From Bradyrhizobium barranii subsp. barranii (lineage in GTDB: Bacteria > Pseudomonadota > Alphaproteobacteria > Rhizobiales > Xanthobacteraceae): a stretch of 64,000 nucleotides of DNA. The translations under genes were made by a program, and so were the position numbers. Position 1 is the stretch's first letter. Each line of letters begins with the position of its first letter. Shown piece after piece: positions 52,446 to 61,981 of this stretch. The stretch covers positions 7,795,501-7,859,500 of the forward strand of contig NZ_CP086136.1 of the NCBI RefSeq assembly GCF_017565645.3, in the 5' to 3' direction. The notes below the pieces were generated by a model, which was given only the letters and a program-made list of their open reading frames with translations, was not told where the DNA came from and ran no database searches.

Positions 52446-53681
52446 ATGCGACCTTCAATCCTCGGCAGCAGCCTCCTCACCTCCGCGCTGGCGCTGTGCC
52501 TCGCCGCCCCCGCCTACGCGCAGTCGAACGATCCGATCAAGATCGGTGTCATCGCCGAGGTGCAGTCGATCGCGGGCGCTGCGACCCCGGGCGGCGCGCA
52601 GATCGCTGCCGACGAGATCAACGCCAAGGGCGGCATTCTCGGCCGCAAGGTCGAGATCGTCACCTATGACAACAAGAGCTCGTCGGCCGACTCGGTGCGA
52701 GCCTTCCAGCGCGCGGTGAGCGAGGACAAGGTCTCCGCCGTGATCGCGAGCTATATCTCCGAAGTCGTTCTCGCGCTCGAGCCCTGGGCGGCGCGGCTGA
52801 AAATGCCGCTGATCACACCCGGCGCCGCCTCGAACGAGATCACCAAGGCGATCCACAACGACTACGAGAAGAACAAGTACACCTTCCACGGCTATCTGAC
52901 TTCGGCCGCGCAAGCCCAGCTCGTCTGCGACGCCGCCAAGGATCTCCTGGTCGACAAGCTCAAGATCAAGACCGTCGCGATCATGAGCGAGGACGCGGCC
53001 TGGACCAAGCCGCTCGACGTCGGCTACGAGGCCTGCCTGCCCAAGGCGGGCCTGAAGGTCGTGGAGCATGTGCGCTTCTCGCCCGATACCACCGACTTCA
53101 CGCCGATCTTCAACAACATCGAGGGAAAAAAGCCTGACGTGATCGTGACCGGGATCTCGCATGTCGGCGTGCAGCCGACGGTGCAGTGGAAGAACCAGCA
53201 GGTGCCGATCCCGATGTTCGGCATCAGCGCGCAGGCGCTGAGCCCGACCTTCTGGAAGGACACCAATGGCGCCGCAGACGGCGTGCCGTCGCTGGCAGTG
53301 GCAACGCCCGATGTTGCCGTGACCGCCAAGACAAAACCGTTCGCGGCCGCGTTCAAGGCCAAGTTCGGCACGCCGCCGGCCTATACCGGCTACACCGCCT
53401 ATGACGAGGTCTACTTCATCACCGAAGCGATCAAGCGCGCAGGCTCGACCGATCCCGACAAGATGGTCGCTGAACTGGAGAAGACCGACTACGAGGGCAC
53501 GATCGGCCGCATCCAGTTCTACGGCAAGGACGACGAGTTCACCCACGGCATCAAGTCCGGTCCTACGACCGTGTCCGGCCTCGTCTTTCAGTGGCAGGAC
53601 AGCAAGCAGGTCGTGGTCTGGCCCGAGAAGATCGCGGAAGGCAAGCTGAAGTTTCCGAGCTTCGTGAAGCTGTCGCAGTAA
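52446..53681 (+). CDS. Branched-chain amino-acid type ABC transporter binding protein 2
   Basis: A 411-residue periplasmic protein from ATG 52446: signal peptide (MRPSILGSSLLTSALALCLA, cleavage near AYAQSN), then DPIKIGVIAEVQSIAGAATP, IVTYDNKSSSADSVRAFQRA and NKYTFHGYLTSAAQAQLVCD. A close paralogue of binding protein 1. Differences in the ligand region suggest that the two bind different but related ligands and share one set of permeases. It ends in a strong terminator, and begins 41 bp after the ATPase. Confidence 0.88.
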   Translation: MRPSILGSSLLTSALALCLAAPAYAQSNDPIKIGVIAEVQSIAGAATPGGAQIAADEINAKGGILGRKVEIVTYDNKSSSADSVRAFQRAVSEDKVSAVIASYISEVVLALEPWAARLKMPLITPGAASNEITKAIHNDYEKNKYTFHGYLTSAAQAQLVCDAAKDLLVDKLKIKTVAIMSEDAAWTKPLDVGYEACLPKAGLKVVEHVRFSPDTTDFTPIFNNIEGKKPDVIVTGISHVGVQPTVQWKNQQVPIPMFGISAQALSPTFWKDTNGAADGVPSLAVATPDVAVTAKTKPFAAAFKAKFGTPPAYTGYTAYDEVYFITEAIKRAGSTDPDKMVAELEKTDYEGTIGRIQFYGKDDEFTHGIKSGPTTVSGLVFQWQDSKQVVVWPEKIAEGKLKFPSFVKLSQ

Positions 53682-53701
53682 CCGGCTCGTCCCGGCATCA
53701 G

Positions 53702-53737
53702 GCCCACCGCTCATTCGCGAGCGGTGGGCTTTTCTTT
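53702..53737 (+). terminator. Strong intrinsic terminator of the ABC operon
   Basis: Stem GCCCACCGCTC/GAGCGGTGGGC, loop ATTCGC, then TTTTCTTT. Confidence 0.85.
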
Positions 53738-53867
53738 GCCTTCAAGACTCTTTGTCCTTCAGCAAGCATGCTGCGCCGCGACCGGCCCGTAGCGACCTTG
53801 GGTCACGTTGACGTTTTGCCGCAACCTCCGCCATGTACCCCACCGGTGATGAAGCGGAGCATCTCAG

Positions 53868-54354
53868 ATGGACGCAGGCATCTCTCCCGGACAAGCTCCC
53901 GCACCTCAAGATTTTGCCCAGATATTCAGGCTGATCGGTGGGTACCGCATTTCGCAGGCCCTGCGCGTTGCCGTCGAGCTTGGCATTCCGGATCACCTGG
54001 CGGCAGGCCCGCGCCATTGCGACGATCTCGCGACAACGACCGGAAGCCATGCTCCGACCCTTTACCGGCTGCTTCGCTTCCTGGCCGGTGCCGGCCTGCT
54101 CGACGAGACGTCTCCGAAGCAGTTTGCGCTGACACCGCTTGGGTCTACCCTCCGCGCCGATATCCCGGCTTCGATCTGTCCGGTGGTGCGGCTATGGCTG
54201 AGCGAGTCGCACTGGCAATCCTGGAGCCATCTTCTGCACTCTGTACAGACCGGCCAGCATGCCTTCGATCACGCACACGGGACCGGGGTCTTCGACTATT
54301 TGCGCGAGGACGCCGAGCTATCTGCGATTTTCAACGCGACGATGACAACCAGCT
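53868..54354 (+). pseudogene. O-methyltransferase, N-terminal part (split by IS21)
   Basis: Residues 1-162 of an S-adenosylmethionine-dependent O-methyltransferase: dimerisation domain with IFRLIGGYRISQALRVAVEL, GIPDHLAAGPRHCDDLATTT, APTLYRLLRFLAGAGLLDET, QFALTPLGSTLRADIPASI and HAFDHAHGTGVFDYLREDAE. The reading frame is lost at an IS21 element. The rest is at 57071-57633. The split protein is expected to be inactive, since the SAM-binding domain is separated. Confidence 0.85.
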
Positions 54355-54429
54355 CCCCGCGGGTCACTTCAAATTCCTCCGGGTGTGGTCAGTCAAATTC
54401 CTCCACCCGCGAGGCAGGACAAGGGACTG

Positions 54430-55197
54430 TTAGTTTGAGTTTGTTTCCCGGGCAAGAGCTTCAGCGGCTTCTTTGAGCCGATAGCTGCGTCCGTCGAACT
54501 CAAGCAGATGGCAATGATGCATAAGGCGATCGAGGATCGTCGTGCTCATAGTGTTGTCCCCAAGGTATGCCCCCCAATCCTGCACGACGCGATTGGAGGT
54601 GACGATGACGCTGCGGCGCAGTTTGTAACGCTGATGGATCAGGGTCTGCAGCAAAGTGCCGGCGTCGTCGGGGATGGCGCGTGCGAGGAATAGATCGTCC
54701 AGCACGAGGAGATCGCAGTCGATGATGGTTCGCAGCCGGACCTCGCGTTGTGCCGGAGAGTTCAGGGCGTAGCGGTGGAAGAAGTCGTCGGTCTCAAGAT
54801 ACTGGACCTTGTGGCTTTGCAGGATCGCCTGATAGGCAATCGCCTTGGCGATGTGCGACTTCCCGGTGCCAGGTTTGCCAACAAGCAGAGCGTTCTCGCC
54901 AGCGGCAATGAACGCCAGGGTGTGGAGCTGGAAGCAGGTCTGACGTGGCAGTTTGGGATTGAAGGACCAGTCGAACTCGGCGAGCGTCAGCTTTTCGTCG
55001 AGCCCGGATTGCTGGTATCGCCGCTCGATAAGACGGGACTGACGACGGTCCAGTTCATCCTGCAGGATAAGGGAGAAGGTCTCGAGGAAGGGCTGGTTGG
55101 CGCCCTGCGCCTGGAGCACGCGCGTCTGCAGCGTGTCGCGGACACCCGACAGGCGCAGCTGTCGTAGGCAACGCTCAATTTCCGGCATGGTCATCAT
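54430..55197 (-). CDS. istB: IS21 helper ATPase IstB
   Basis: A 255-residue protein from ATG 55197: an N-terminal helical region with MTMPEIERCLRQLRLSGVRD, Walker A GKPGTGKSHIAKAIAYQAIL, Walker B LLVLDDLFLARAIPDDAGTL, and sensor region SVIVTSNRVVQDWGAYLGDN. IstB is the AAA+ protein that remodels the target and activates the IstA transposase. Its start lies 4 bp after the istA stop. Confidence 0.92.
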   Translation of the reverse strand: MMTMPEIERCLRQLRLSGVRDTLQTRVLQAQGANQPFLETFSLILQDELDRRQSRLIERRYQQSGLDEKLTLAEFDWSFNPKLPRQTCFQLHTLAFIAAGENALLVGKPGTGKSHIAKAIAYQAILQSHKVQYLETDDFFHRYALNSPAQREVRLRTIIDCDLLVLDDLFLARAIPDDAGTLLQTLIHQRYKLRRSVIVTSNRVVQDWGAYLGDNTMSTTILDRLMHHCHLLEFDGRSYRLKEAAEALARETNSN

Positions 55198-55201
55198 GTG
55201 G

Positions 55202-56959
55202 CTAGGTCTCCAGTTTAAGGTGAGAAGGTGCAGCGGGAGCGCTCGTGGCGCCGGAGTTGGCCGGGGTTGCGCAGGCGACACGAGCGCGGATTGCCGTGGC
55301 GTGATCGTCGTGAGCCTCGGCCTGCCGACCATTGTCGTCGGCGTCGCGCCGCACAGCGCGGCTGAAGAGGTCGCCGTATTCCGCGGGGGTACGGATCAGC
55401 GGATGATCCTGGGTGAGCGGCGATGCCGGCTGTGGCGTCACTCCAACCTGCTCGATCGCCTGTTCGAACAACCGCTCGACGGTCGCACGCACGTGCTTGT
55501 AGCGGTAGATGCGGTTGTCGATGGCGTGCGCGCAGGCCTGCTCGACCAGCCGCGCCGGATACTTCCGGCCCAGCCCGACAATGCCCCACATCGCGCGCTG
55601 TCCGGGGCGCCCTTCGGTGTCGAACACCTGCTGGCACAAGGCCCTGGTCTGCGGTCCGATGCGCTCGGCGCTCGCCAGCAGCACGGCGGTTTGCCGCGAC
55701 GGGTTGAACGGCCGTTCGCTGGTCGGCAGGACGACAGAACCGGGGTGCGCCATCCGGGAATGAACACGCAGCAGCGCACGGGTGTGGCGATCACGGATCT
55801 CGATCGTGGTGGTGTAGATGCGCACGACGACCTGGCTGCCGATCGGCGCGGGCCGCGCGGCGTAATAGCTGTTGTCGACGCGTACGGTGGTGTCGTCGCA
55901 GACAGTCCGGACGACTTCGGTGAAGATGCGGAAGGGAGCGACAGGCAGCGGCCGCAGGTGCGGCTTCTCTTCCTGGAACATCGCCTCGACCTGACGGCGC
56001 GTGCTGCCGTGGATGCGTTTGGAAGCCCAGTTCTCCTCCCAGTGCCTCAAGAACTCGTTTTGCGCCTCCAGCGTCTCGAAGCGCCGTCCGGCCAGCGCAG
56101 TGCCCTGGGTATGTTGAATCGCATTCTCGACGCATCCTTTCCGATTTGGATCGGCCACGCGCGCGGGATCGGCGACCACGGCGTAATGAGCCAGCATCGC
56201 GCTGTAAATCGGGTTGAGCTGGGGCTCGTACAAATCCGGCTTGAGGACGCCTTCCTTCAGGTTGTCGAGCACGACATAGCTGGGGACCCCGCCAAAATAC
56301 CGGAACGCCTCTTCGTGGAGCTGCGCCCAGACTTGTTGGCTGGACTTCCAGACTACCCGCCGGAAGCTGCGCCGCGAGTAGCGTAGCGTCATCACGAACA
56401 GGCGGGGACGACGGTACCGCCCGCTCTTCGGATCAACCGTCGGCGCGCCCTCGCCATAGTCGACCTGAGCTTCCTCGCCGGGGAGGAACTCAAGACGATC
56501 AAACTGCTCAGGATCAGCGTGCCGCAACCGGCGCACAAACCGCTTGACACTCTGGTAGCTGGACGGAAAGCCAAATTGATCAACCAGGTCCTGGTAAATC
56601 GCCTGCGCGTTCCGCTTCAGCCGGACCTGTTCTTCGATCCACGTCCGATGCGCTTCGCAAGCCGAACGGGCCAGGCTGCTGGTGACCGTCGCTTCCGATG
56701 TCCCAAAAGCCGGTGGTCGGGGTGGAGGAATTTGGCCGTCCGCGCTCACCGAGCCGGTGGTCACTTCCCCGGGGGAATTTGCCTCCGCACCGGCCCGCAG
56801 CGCCTGATAACGCCGGATCGTCTTGCGATCGACACCCGTCAGCCGGTGAATCTCGCGCTGGCTGGTGTTGCGATCAAGTAATGTAAGTACGGTGCTTTGC
56901 AGATGTCGCTTCAAGACGTTCAACTCCCCGGCCCCTTGCTGGCTAAAGGGGTCGAACAT
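55202..56959 (-). CDS. istA: IS21 family transposase IstA
   Basis: Up to 585 residues, with a probable family start near VLKRHLQSTVLTLLDRNTSQ. Contains two helix-turn-helix regions (REIHRLTGVDRKTIRRYQAL; YQSVKRFVRRLRHADPEQFD), the DDE core with GEEAQVDYGEGAPTVDPKSG, FVMTLRYSRRSFRRVVWKSS, PSYVVLDNLKEGVLK and DPNRKGCVENAIQHTQGTAL, and a beta-barrel C-terminal domain. Complete, probably active. Confidence 0.92.
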   Translation of the reverse strand: MFDPFSQQGAGELNVLKRHLQSTVLTLLDRNTSQREIHRLTGVDRKTIRRYQALRAGAEANSPGEVTTGSVSADGQIPPPRPPAFGTSEATVTSSLARSACEAHRTWIEEQVRLKRNAQAIYQDLVDQFGFPSSYQSVKRFVRRLRHADPEQFDRLEFLPGEEAQVDYGEGAPTVDPKSGRYRRPRLFVMTLRYSRRSFRRVVWKSSQQVWAQLHEEAFRYFGGVPSYVVLDNLKEGVLKPDLYEPQLNPIYSAMLAHYAVVADPARVADPNRKGCVENAIQHTQGTALAGRRFETLEAQNEFLRHWEENWASKRIHGSTRRQVEAMFQEEKPHLRPLPVAPFRIFTEVVRTVCDDTTVRVDNSYYAARPAPIGSQVVVRIYTTTIEIRDRHTRALLRVHSRMAHPGSVVLPTSERPFNPSRQTAVLLASAERIGPQTRALCQQVFDTEGRPGQRAMWGIVGLGRKYPARLVEQACAHAIDNRIYRYKHVRATVERLFEQAIEQVGVTPQPASPLTQDHPLIRTPAEYGDLFSRAVRRDADDNGRQAEAHDDHATAIRARVACATPANSGATSAPAAPSHLKLET

Positions 56960-57070
56960 AAACGTCCTGCCTGACCGGCTACTGCTGTTCAGCGGCGCTG
57001 ACGGCGATCATCAGGTGGGGGAGTTTCAAGTGACCATACCCGGGGGATTTTGACCGACCCACGGGGAGCT

Positions 57071-57633
57071 CCGCCCGGTTGGCCAGCGCGCTGCTCAAGC
57101 ACTACGATTTTCACGGGATAAGCCGCATCGTCGACGTAGGCGGCGGACATGGCTTCACGCTCACAACGATTCTGGCCGATCACCCGACCATGCAAGGCGT
57201 GCTGTTCGACCTTCCCGATGTCGTAGCCGGTGCTTCTCTGGAGGCGATTGGAGGCAGGAACCGATGTGAGATCATCGGCGGGAGCTTCTTCGAAGCCATT
57301 CCGGCAGACGCAGACGCCTACATCCTGAAGCAGATCATCCATGACTGGGACGACGATCAATCGCTGGCGATCCTGCAAAATGTTCGCGCGGCAATGTCAG
57401 GACATGCTCGGGTTCTGCTGATCGAACGACGGATCGAGCCAGATCATCGCGACGCCATGCGCGTACTCCATATCGACATGGAGATGCTGGTCAATGTCTC
57501 CGGCATGGAGCGCACCGACGCCGAATATCGATCCCTGCTGGAGCAGGCCGGATTCCGATTGGCGAGGGTAGTGCCGTTGCTCGACGGTGCAGGCTTTGCG
57601 GTATTCGAGGCCATGCGCTCCGACACGAACTGA
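57071..57633 (+). pseudogene. O-methyltransferase, C-terminal part
   Basis: The SAM-binding Rossmann domain: GISRIVDVGGGHGFTLTTIL (glycine loop of motif I), LPDVVAGASLEAIGGRNRCE, AYILKQIIHDWDDDQSLAIL (a catalytic histidine in IHDWDD, as in acetylserotonin-type enzymes) and FRLARVVPLLDGAGFAVFEA. Together with 53868-54354 it rebuilds a 349-residue enzyme with no frame error, once the IS21 element and one AGCT are removed. No start codon of its own is convincing. Confidence 0.85.
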
Positions 57634-57794
57634 GATCGGGCAGATCGCTCGATGCAGTCCGTCTTCGCAGTTGCGTTCTGCGCCATGCCCCGCCTATCGA
57701 CCTTTCGCCATGTTGACTTTCCATCGTCCCGCTCCCCATAATTCGTAAAAAAATAACAAGACCAATCAACAGACGGGTTTTGAGGGAGGATAGG

Positions 57795-59105
57795 ATGCCG
57801 ACATCACGCAGGCAGTTGCTGAAGAGCTCGGCGGCTGCCGCCGCCGCACTCAGCCTCGATTGGACCCGGGCCCAGGCGCAAGCCGAGAATTTGCGCATCG
57901 GCCTGATCTACGACCTCACCGGCCCGTTCGCGGCGGGCGGCTCGGTCGCCTCGTCAATCGGCGCGCAGATCGCGATCGATCTCGTCAACGAAAAAGGCGG
58001 TGTCGGCGGCAAGACCAAGATTGCTCCGGTCGCCGCGGATTCCCAGAGCAAACCCGACGTTGCGATCAACGAGGCCGAACGCCTGATCAGTCAGGAGAAG
58101 ATCGACATCATCAACGGCGTCTATGCGAGCTCGCATGCGGTGCCGCTCGCGGCCAAGGTCGAGCAGCAGAAGAAGATCCTCTGGATCACGACCGCGGTCT
58201 CGACCGCCGTGTTCAAGGACAAGAATCTGCAATACGTGTTTCGCGCGCAGATCCATTCCGACCAGTATGGCCAGGCCTTCGCGAGCTTCCTCGCCGAGCA
58301 TGCGCAAGGCAAGCTCGGTATGGATCCGAAGGACGTCAAGGTCGCGCTGATCCACGAGGACGGCCCGTATGGCGTCGGCGTCGCGGCGGCCGACGAGGCC
58401 TACGCCAAGCAGGCCGGCATCCAGGTGGTGCTGCGCGAGGGCTACTCCGCCTCGGCGCCCGACCTCTCGGTGCTCGTTACGAAAATCAAGCGCGCCAAGG
58501 CCGACGTGATCTCGCATGCCGGTTACAACCCCGACATCACCCTGTTCCTGCGCCAGGCGCGCGAGAGCGGATTGCGCTTCAAGATGCTGTTCGGCGCCGG
58601 CGCCGGCTACAGCCAGCTCGACAAGCTGCGCGCCACCTTCGGCGCCGACATCGACAATTTCTGCAACATCGATCCGGTCCCCGCGCAATTGCTCGATCCC
58701 GCAAAGCTCGCGCCGGGCATCGGCGATCTGACCAACGCCATGGTCACGCGCTACAAGGCCAAGACCGGTGCAACCGAAGTGCCGCCGCATTGCTCGATGG
58801 GCTTCAACCAGACCTGGGTGCTGCTCAACAACGTGCTGCCGGTCGCCAAGGAGAAATACGGCAGCTTCGATCCCGAGGCCATCCGCAAGGCCGCGCTCGA
58901 CGTCGACATTCCCGCCGGCGGCACCATCCAGGGCTACGGCGTCAAATTCTTCCCGCCGGGCACGCCGCTGTCCGGCCAGAACGAACGCTCGACGCCGGTC
59001 GTGATGCAGAACGCCGGCGAGCGCATCTCGGTGGTGTGGCCGACGAACATCCGCACGCAGGACCCGGTGTTTCCGCTGCCGAAGGGTTCGACCTACGGGG
59101 CGTGA
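57795..59105 (+). CDS. ABC transporter substrate-binding protein, amino-acid type, Tat-like signal
   Basis: A 436-residue product from ATG 57795 with a twin-arginine-like signal (TSRRQLLKSSAAAAAALSLD). The mature part has NLRIGLIYDLTGPFAAGGSV, IAIDLVNEKGGVGGKTKIAP and NEAERLISQEKIDIINGVYA, a type I periplasmic binding protein of the LivK/branched-chain class. No permease genes adjoin it, so it is probably an orphan or uses the operon at 49-53 kb. Intergenic repeat DNA follows. Confidence 0.85.
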   Translation: MPTSRRQLLKSSAAAAAALSLDWTRAQAQAENLRIGLIYDLTGPFAAGGSVASSIGAQIAIDLVNEKGGVGGKTKIAPVAADSQSKPDVAINEAERLISQEKIDIINGVYASSHAVPLAAKVEQQKKILWITTAVSTAVFKDKNLQYVFRAQIHSDQYGQAFASFLAEHAQGKLGMDPKDVKVALIHEDGPYGVGVAAADEAYAKQAGIQVVLREGYSASAPDLSVLVTKIKRAKADVISHAGYNPDITLFLRQARESGLRFKMLFGAGAGYSQLDKLRATFGADIDNFCNIDPVPAQLLDPAKLAPGIGDLTNAMVTRYKAKTGATEVPPHCSMGFNQTWVLLNNVLPVAKEKYGSFDPEAIRKAALDVDIPAGGTIQGYGVKFFPPGTPLSGQNERSTPVVMQNAGERISVVWPTNIRTQDPVFPLPKGSTYGA

Positions 59106-59123
59106 GGTGATGCGGACGGTCTC

Positions 59124-59277
59124 TTCCCCTCTCCCCTTGTAGGAGAGGGTGGCTCGCCGCGTAACGGCGAGGCGGGTGAGGGGTTATCTCCGCAAGCAAA
59201 TCTCTTACGTTCGAACTCGCGGAGAGAGACCCCTCATCCGGCGCTCCGCGCCACCTTCTCCCACAAGGGGAGAAGGG
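59124..59277. repeat. Intergenic palindromic repeat, copy 1
   Basis: About 155 bp starting with CCCTCTCCCC and ending with CTCCCACAAGGGGAGAAGG, containing CTCGCCGCG and CCCCTCATCCGGCGCTCCGC. A second copy in the opposite orientation lies at 61982-62146. This type of element is known between genes of bradyrhizobia. Confidence 0.7.
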
Positions 59278-59309
59278 ATGGCAGCGTGCCTGCGGTCTCT
59301 TCAGCGGCC

Positions 59310-60479
59310 CTACAACACCACCCGCCGTCCCTCCTCCGCGGCCCAGTAGCCCGCGTAGTTCACCTTGATCGTCTCATACGCCAGCGCGAGGTCCGACAGC
59401 GGCTGCCGTCCGCTCGCCGCGCATTCCATGAAGTCCTGGATCTCCTGCAAGTACCCGCGCGTCCACTCCTCCTCGAGGCAGACATATTGCCAGCCGGTTT
59501 TGCGGTCGACCTTCTCGGTGATGTAGACGCTGGCGAGCTTCTCCTCGCTGGTCTGGTAGCTCATCAGATGCGTGTTCGGGGTGATGTTGGCGAACAGCGA
59601 ACCGCCCGAGGTGTAGGTCTCGATCAGATTGCGGACGCCGCCCATGATCATGTCGCCGGAAAACACGGTCGCCTTGGTGCCGTCGGAGAAGGTCGCCGTC
59701 AGCGTGCCCCAATCTTCGACATCGACCGGATTGGCCTTGATGTAGGTGCGCTCCTCGGGCTTCAGGACGGCCGTGACGTTGCCGACATCGCCGGTGACGC
59801 TGGCGACGCGGATGGTTTCGCCGCGCGCCTTGGCCTCCACCTGCTTGAGATAAAGCACGGCCGAGAGCGGATGGCAGCCCATGCGGATCAGCGAGCCGCC
59901 GCCGGTCATCGCCCATTGCGCGGCATGCGCGGCGTGCGAGCCGGAATGACTCTCCTCGCCCTTCATGAACAGGATCTTGTCTTTGGTCGCCCTGATGATC
60001 TCCGCGGTCTTGGTCACCGCGGGCGCGTAGATCCAATCCTCCGCATACATGAAAAGCTTTCCGGTGCGCTCGATTGCGGCGCGGGTCGCGTCCATCTCCT
60101 CCAGCACCCGCTCATACATCAGCGCCTTCGGTACATGCTTGCCGATCGGCTGCGCGTCGCCTGCCCGGCCGAAATAGCCGGCGAACGGCTTTTCGCAGAT
60201 CACGTGCTTGCCGGCCTGCATGCTGGCGACGATCATGTCGGCATGGAGATTGGGCGGGGTGCAGATGTCGATGACATCGAGCTCGCGGTCCGCGATCAGT
60301 TCGGCGAAGCTGCGATAGACCCGCGGAATCCCGTGGCGGCCGGCGAATTCAACGACATGATCGCCGCGCGCCGCGACCGCCGCGACCTCGACATCCACAC
60401 CATAGACGCGGCGGAACGCATACATGTGCAGCTCCGACACGAAGCCGCAGCCGACAAGCCCCACCCGAATCCTGGCCAT
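59310..60479 (-). CDS. Gfo/Idh/MocA family oxidoreductase
   Basis: A 389-residue NAD(P)-dependent enzyme with the Rossmann start VGLVGCGFVSELHMYAFRRV, EVAAVAARGDHVVEFAGRHG, DVIDICTPPNLHADMIVASM and GKHVICEKPFAGYFGRAGDA (EKP holds the catalytic lysine), then a C-terminal domain of the inositol/glucose-fructose type. It acts on a sugar or polyol; the substrate cannot be told. It runs opposite to the binding-protein gene. Confidence 0.87.
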   Translation of the reverse strand: MARIRVGLVGCGFVSELHMYAFRRVYGVDVEVAAVAARGDHVVEFAGRHGIPRVYRSFAELIADRELDVIDICTPPNLHADMIVASMQAGKHVICEKPFAGYFGRAGDAQPIGKHVPKALMYERVLEEMDATRAAIERTGKLFMYAEDWIYAPAVTKTAEIIRATKDKILFMKGEESHSGSHAAHAAQWAMTGGGSLIRMGCHPLSAVLYLKQVEAKARGETIRVASVTGDVGNVTAVLKPEERTYIKANPVDVEDWGTLTATFSDGTKATVFSGDMIMGGVRNLIETYTSGGSLFANITPNTHLMSYQTSEEKLASVYITEKVDRKTGWQYVCLEEEWTRGYLQEIQDFMECAASGRQPLSDLALAYETIKVNYAGYWAAEEGRRVVL

Positions 60480-60529
60480 AGCACCCCCCTTAGCCTTGCG
60501 TTGGGCGGCACTATAGCGCGACGGCCAGC

Positions 60530-60844
60530 CTATTCCACCGAGACCCGCACCACGCCGGCGCTCATCATGCCGAGCGCTTTGGCCGCCGGCACCGAGAGAT
60601 CGACGATCCGGCCGCGGATAAACGGGCCGCGATCATTGACGCGGCACTGAATCGACCGGCCACCGTAGGACACCGTCAGCACGCTGCCGAACGCGCGCGT
60701 GCGGTGAGCGCAGGTCAGTTCGCCGCCCTTACCGGCTTTTCCGTAACCGTAGTATGAGGCAAGCCCGCTTTCGGCTTGCGCGACAGAAAATGCAGAAAGC
60801 GAAAAAGTGGCCAGACTGAAGATAAGCGTCGTCTGCGTTCGCAC
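60530..60844 (-). CDS. RlpA-like double-psi beta-barrel protein
   Basis: From GTG 60844 (RTQTTLIFSLATFSLSAFSV, a signal peptide) the product has about 104 residues; a longer frame starts at 60940. The mature part is one RlpA-type barrel: GLASYYGYGKAGKGGELTCA, HRTRAFGSVLTVSYGGRSIQ, CRVNDRGPFIRGRIVDLSVP and AAKALGM. Septal RlpA proteins cleave bare peptidoglycan glycan strands. The conserved DRGPF and DLS motifs are present. Without the SPOR domain it is a short form. Confidence 0.82.
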   Translation of the reverse strand: MRTQTTLIFSLATFSLSAFSVAQAESGLASYYGYGKAGKGGELTCAHRTRAFGSVLTVSYGGRSIQCRVNDRGPFIRGRIVDLSVPAAKALGMMSAGVVRVSVE

Positions 60845-60946
60845 GGCACCGCTCCCGGTTGCCCTGCCCGGCGCTGCAAACGTCGATTTGTTCCGGTAAG
60901 TTCCAGGAACACTGCCGGGCGCGCCCGGCAGTGCCATCACACATTG

Positions 60947-61789
60947 TTACTGTTTATGGAACACCAGCGTGCGGACCTCGATGCTTTCGCGCGGCGCCGC
61001 GTCGGCCGGCGTGGTCGGATCGACGAAGGCCGTATGCGGTCCGAACCGGGTCCGGCCGTCTGCGGAATCATAGCACTTGAGCAGCAGCGCCTCGTCCGGC
61101 GTCATCTCCGGAAAATAGAACCAGCGGTGGTTCGGATTGTATTTCACCGAATAGGTCTCGCCGCGGCGATTGGGATAGATCAGATCGGAGGCGACGAGAT
61201 CGTCGGGCGCGATCGTCCTGCCGTCGGCCATCGCCAGCGGTGAATCGCGCAAGGGTCCGCGGATCGGCCGCCACAGGTTGATCACCTGCACCCGCCCTTT
61301 CAACAGCGCGTCGGCTTCGTCGGGCAGATGCTCGCGCACGCGGTTGGCGCCGGAGATGGCGGTCTGGTCGACGTGGACGCGGGTCGCAGGCTGGCGCGGG
61401 CCGCCGTCACGAATGTCCGCGGCGCCGTCGACGCGCCTACGCACGGTGTGATCGAAAATGAAGACGCGATCAGCCTTCAGCGTCGCCCGCAAAAAGGCCT
61501 CGACGGCGGGATAATAGACCGCCCGTATTTCCTCGTCGTTGTAAAAATCCTTCACCTGCGTCGGGTGACGCACCAGCGCAAAGCCCTCGCGATCGAGCGA
61601 GAAATTGTCCGCGATCAGGCGCGCGTCGAAGATCGGGACCTGATGCGGCTCCGGCAACGACGTGCTCTTGGGCTCGCCGGGCGGCGGCTCGAAAGCATAG
61701 GTGCGCGGCTTGCCGGAAACCGGCGCGAGGTAGTTGAGTTCAGCAGTGACGAAGGGAAGCGATTCGATTTTTGTTTCTTGCAGGCCCAT
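60947..61789 (-). CDS. CmcJ/NvfI-like oxygenase family protein
   Basis: A protein of about 280 residues from ATG 61789 (MGLQETKIESLPFVTAELNY). Contains FIFDHTVRRRVDGAADIRDG, RQPATRVHVDQTAISGANRV and VINLWRPIRGPLRDSPLAMA, with SVKYNPNHRWFYFPEMTPDE near the end. This matches CmcJ/NvfI-type proteins, a family of Fe(II)/2-oxoglutarate-like hydroxylases/desaturases in bacterial and fungal secondary metabolism. The HxD and a distal His fit metal binding. Substrate unknown. Confidence 0.75.
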   Translation of the reverse strand: MGLQETKIESLPFVTAELNYLAPVSGKPRTYAFEPPPGEPKSTSLPEPHQVPIFDARLIADNFSLDREGFALVRHPTQVKDFYNDEEIRAVYYPAVEAFLRATLKADRVFIFDHTVRRRVDGAADIRDGGPRQPATRVHVDQTAISGANRVREHLPDEADALLKGRVQVINLWRPIRGPLRDSPLAMADGRTIAPDDLVASDLIYPNRRGETYSVKYNPNHRWFYFPEMTPDEALLLKCYDSADGRTRFGPHTAFVDPTTPADAAPRESIEVRTLVFHKQ

Positions 61790-61981
61790 GGCCGGTCTCC
61801 CGATGTGGTCGTCTGAATGATTTTTGCGGGGATGCGGCGCGGTGCAAGGGAGGCGGTGCAAATAGCAATGAGGGTGTTGTCGTCAGTTCGAAATGCAGAA
61901 GGAATGTTTCGAGGAAGGCGATTGCGCTGGAAACGTCCTCCTTTTCTCACGATCCCTTGAAGCGCCCGTGAGAGCGTTCTT

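Larger units (their letters stand above)
54355..57066 (-). mobile_element. IS21-family element inserted in a methyltransferase gene
   Basis: A 2712-bp element with ends CCCCGCGGGTCACTTCAAAT and (right end reverse-complemented) CCCCGTGGGTCGGTCAAAAT, flanked by AGCT (54351-54354 and 57067-57070) as a target duplication, extensible to AGCTCC depending on the exact ends. It carries istA and istB on the minus strand. Removing it restores the methyltransferase frame. Confidence 0.88.

Noticed and set aside
50669..52480. 603-codon minus-strand open frame
   Set aside because: Antisense of the fused ATPase gene; His/Asp/Arg-rich with no domain.
57860..59110. 416-codon frame in the same strand as the binding-protein gene
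   Set aside because: Shifted frame within the binding-protein gene; arginine-rich, no signal or domain.
59286..60650. 454-codon plus-strand open frame
   Set aside because: Antisense of the Gfo/Idh/MocA gene.
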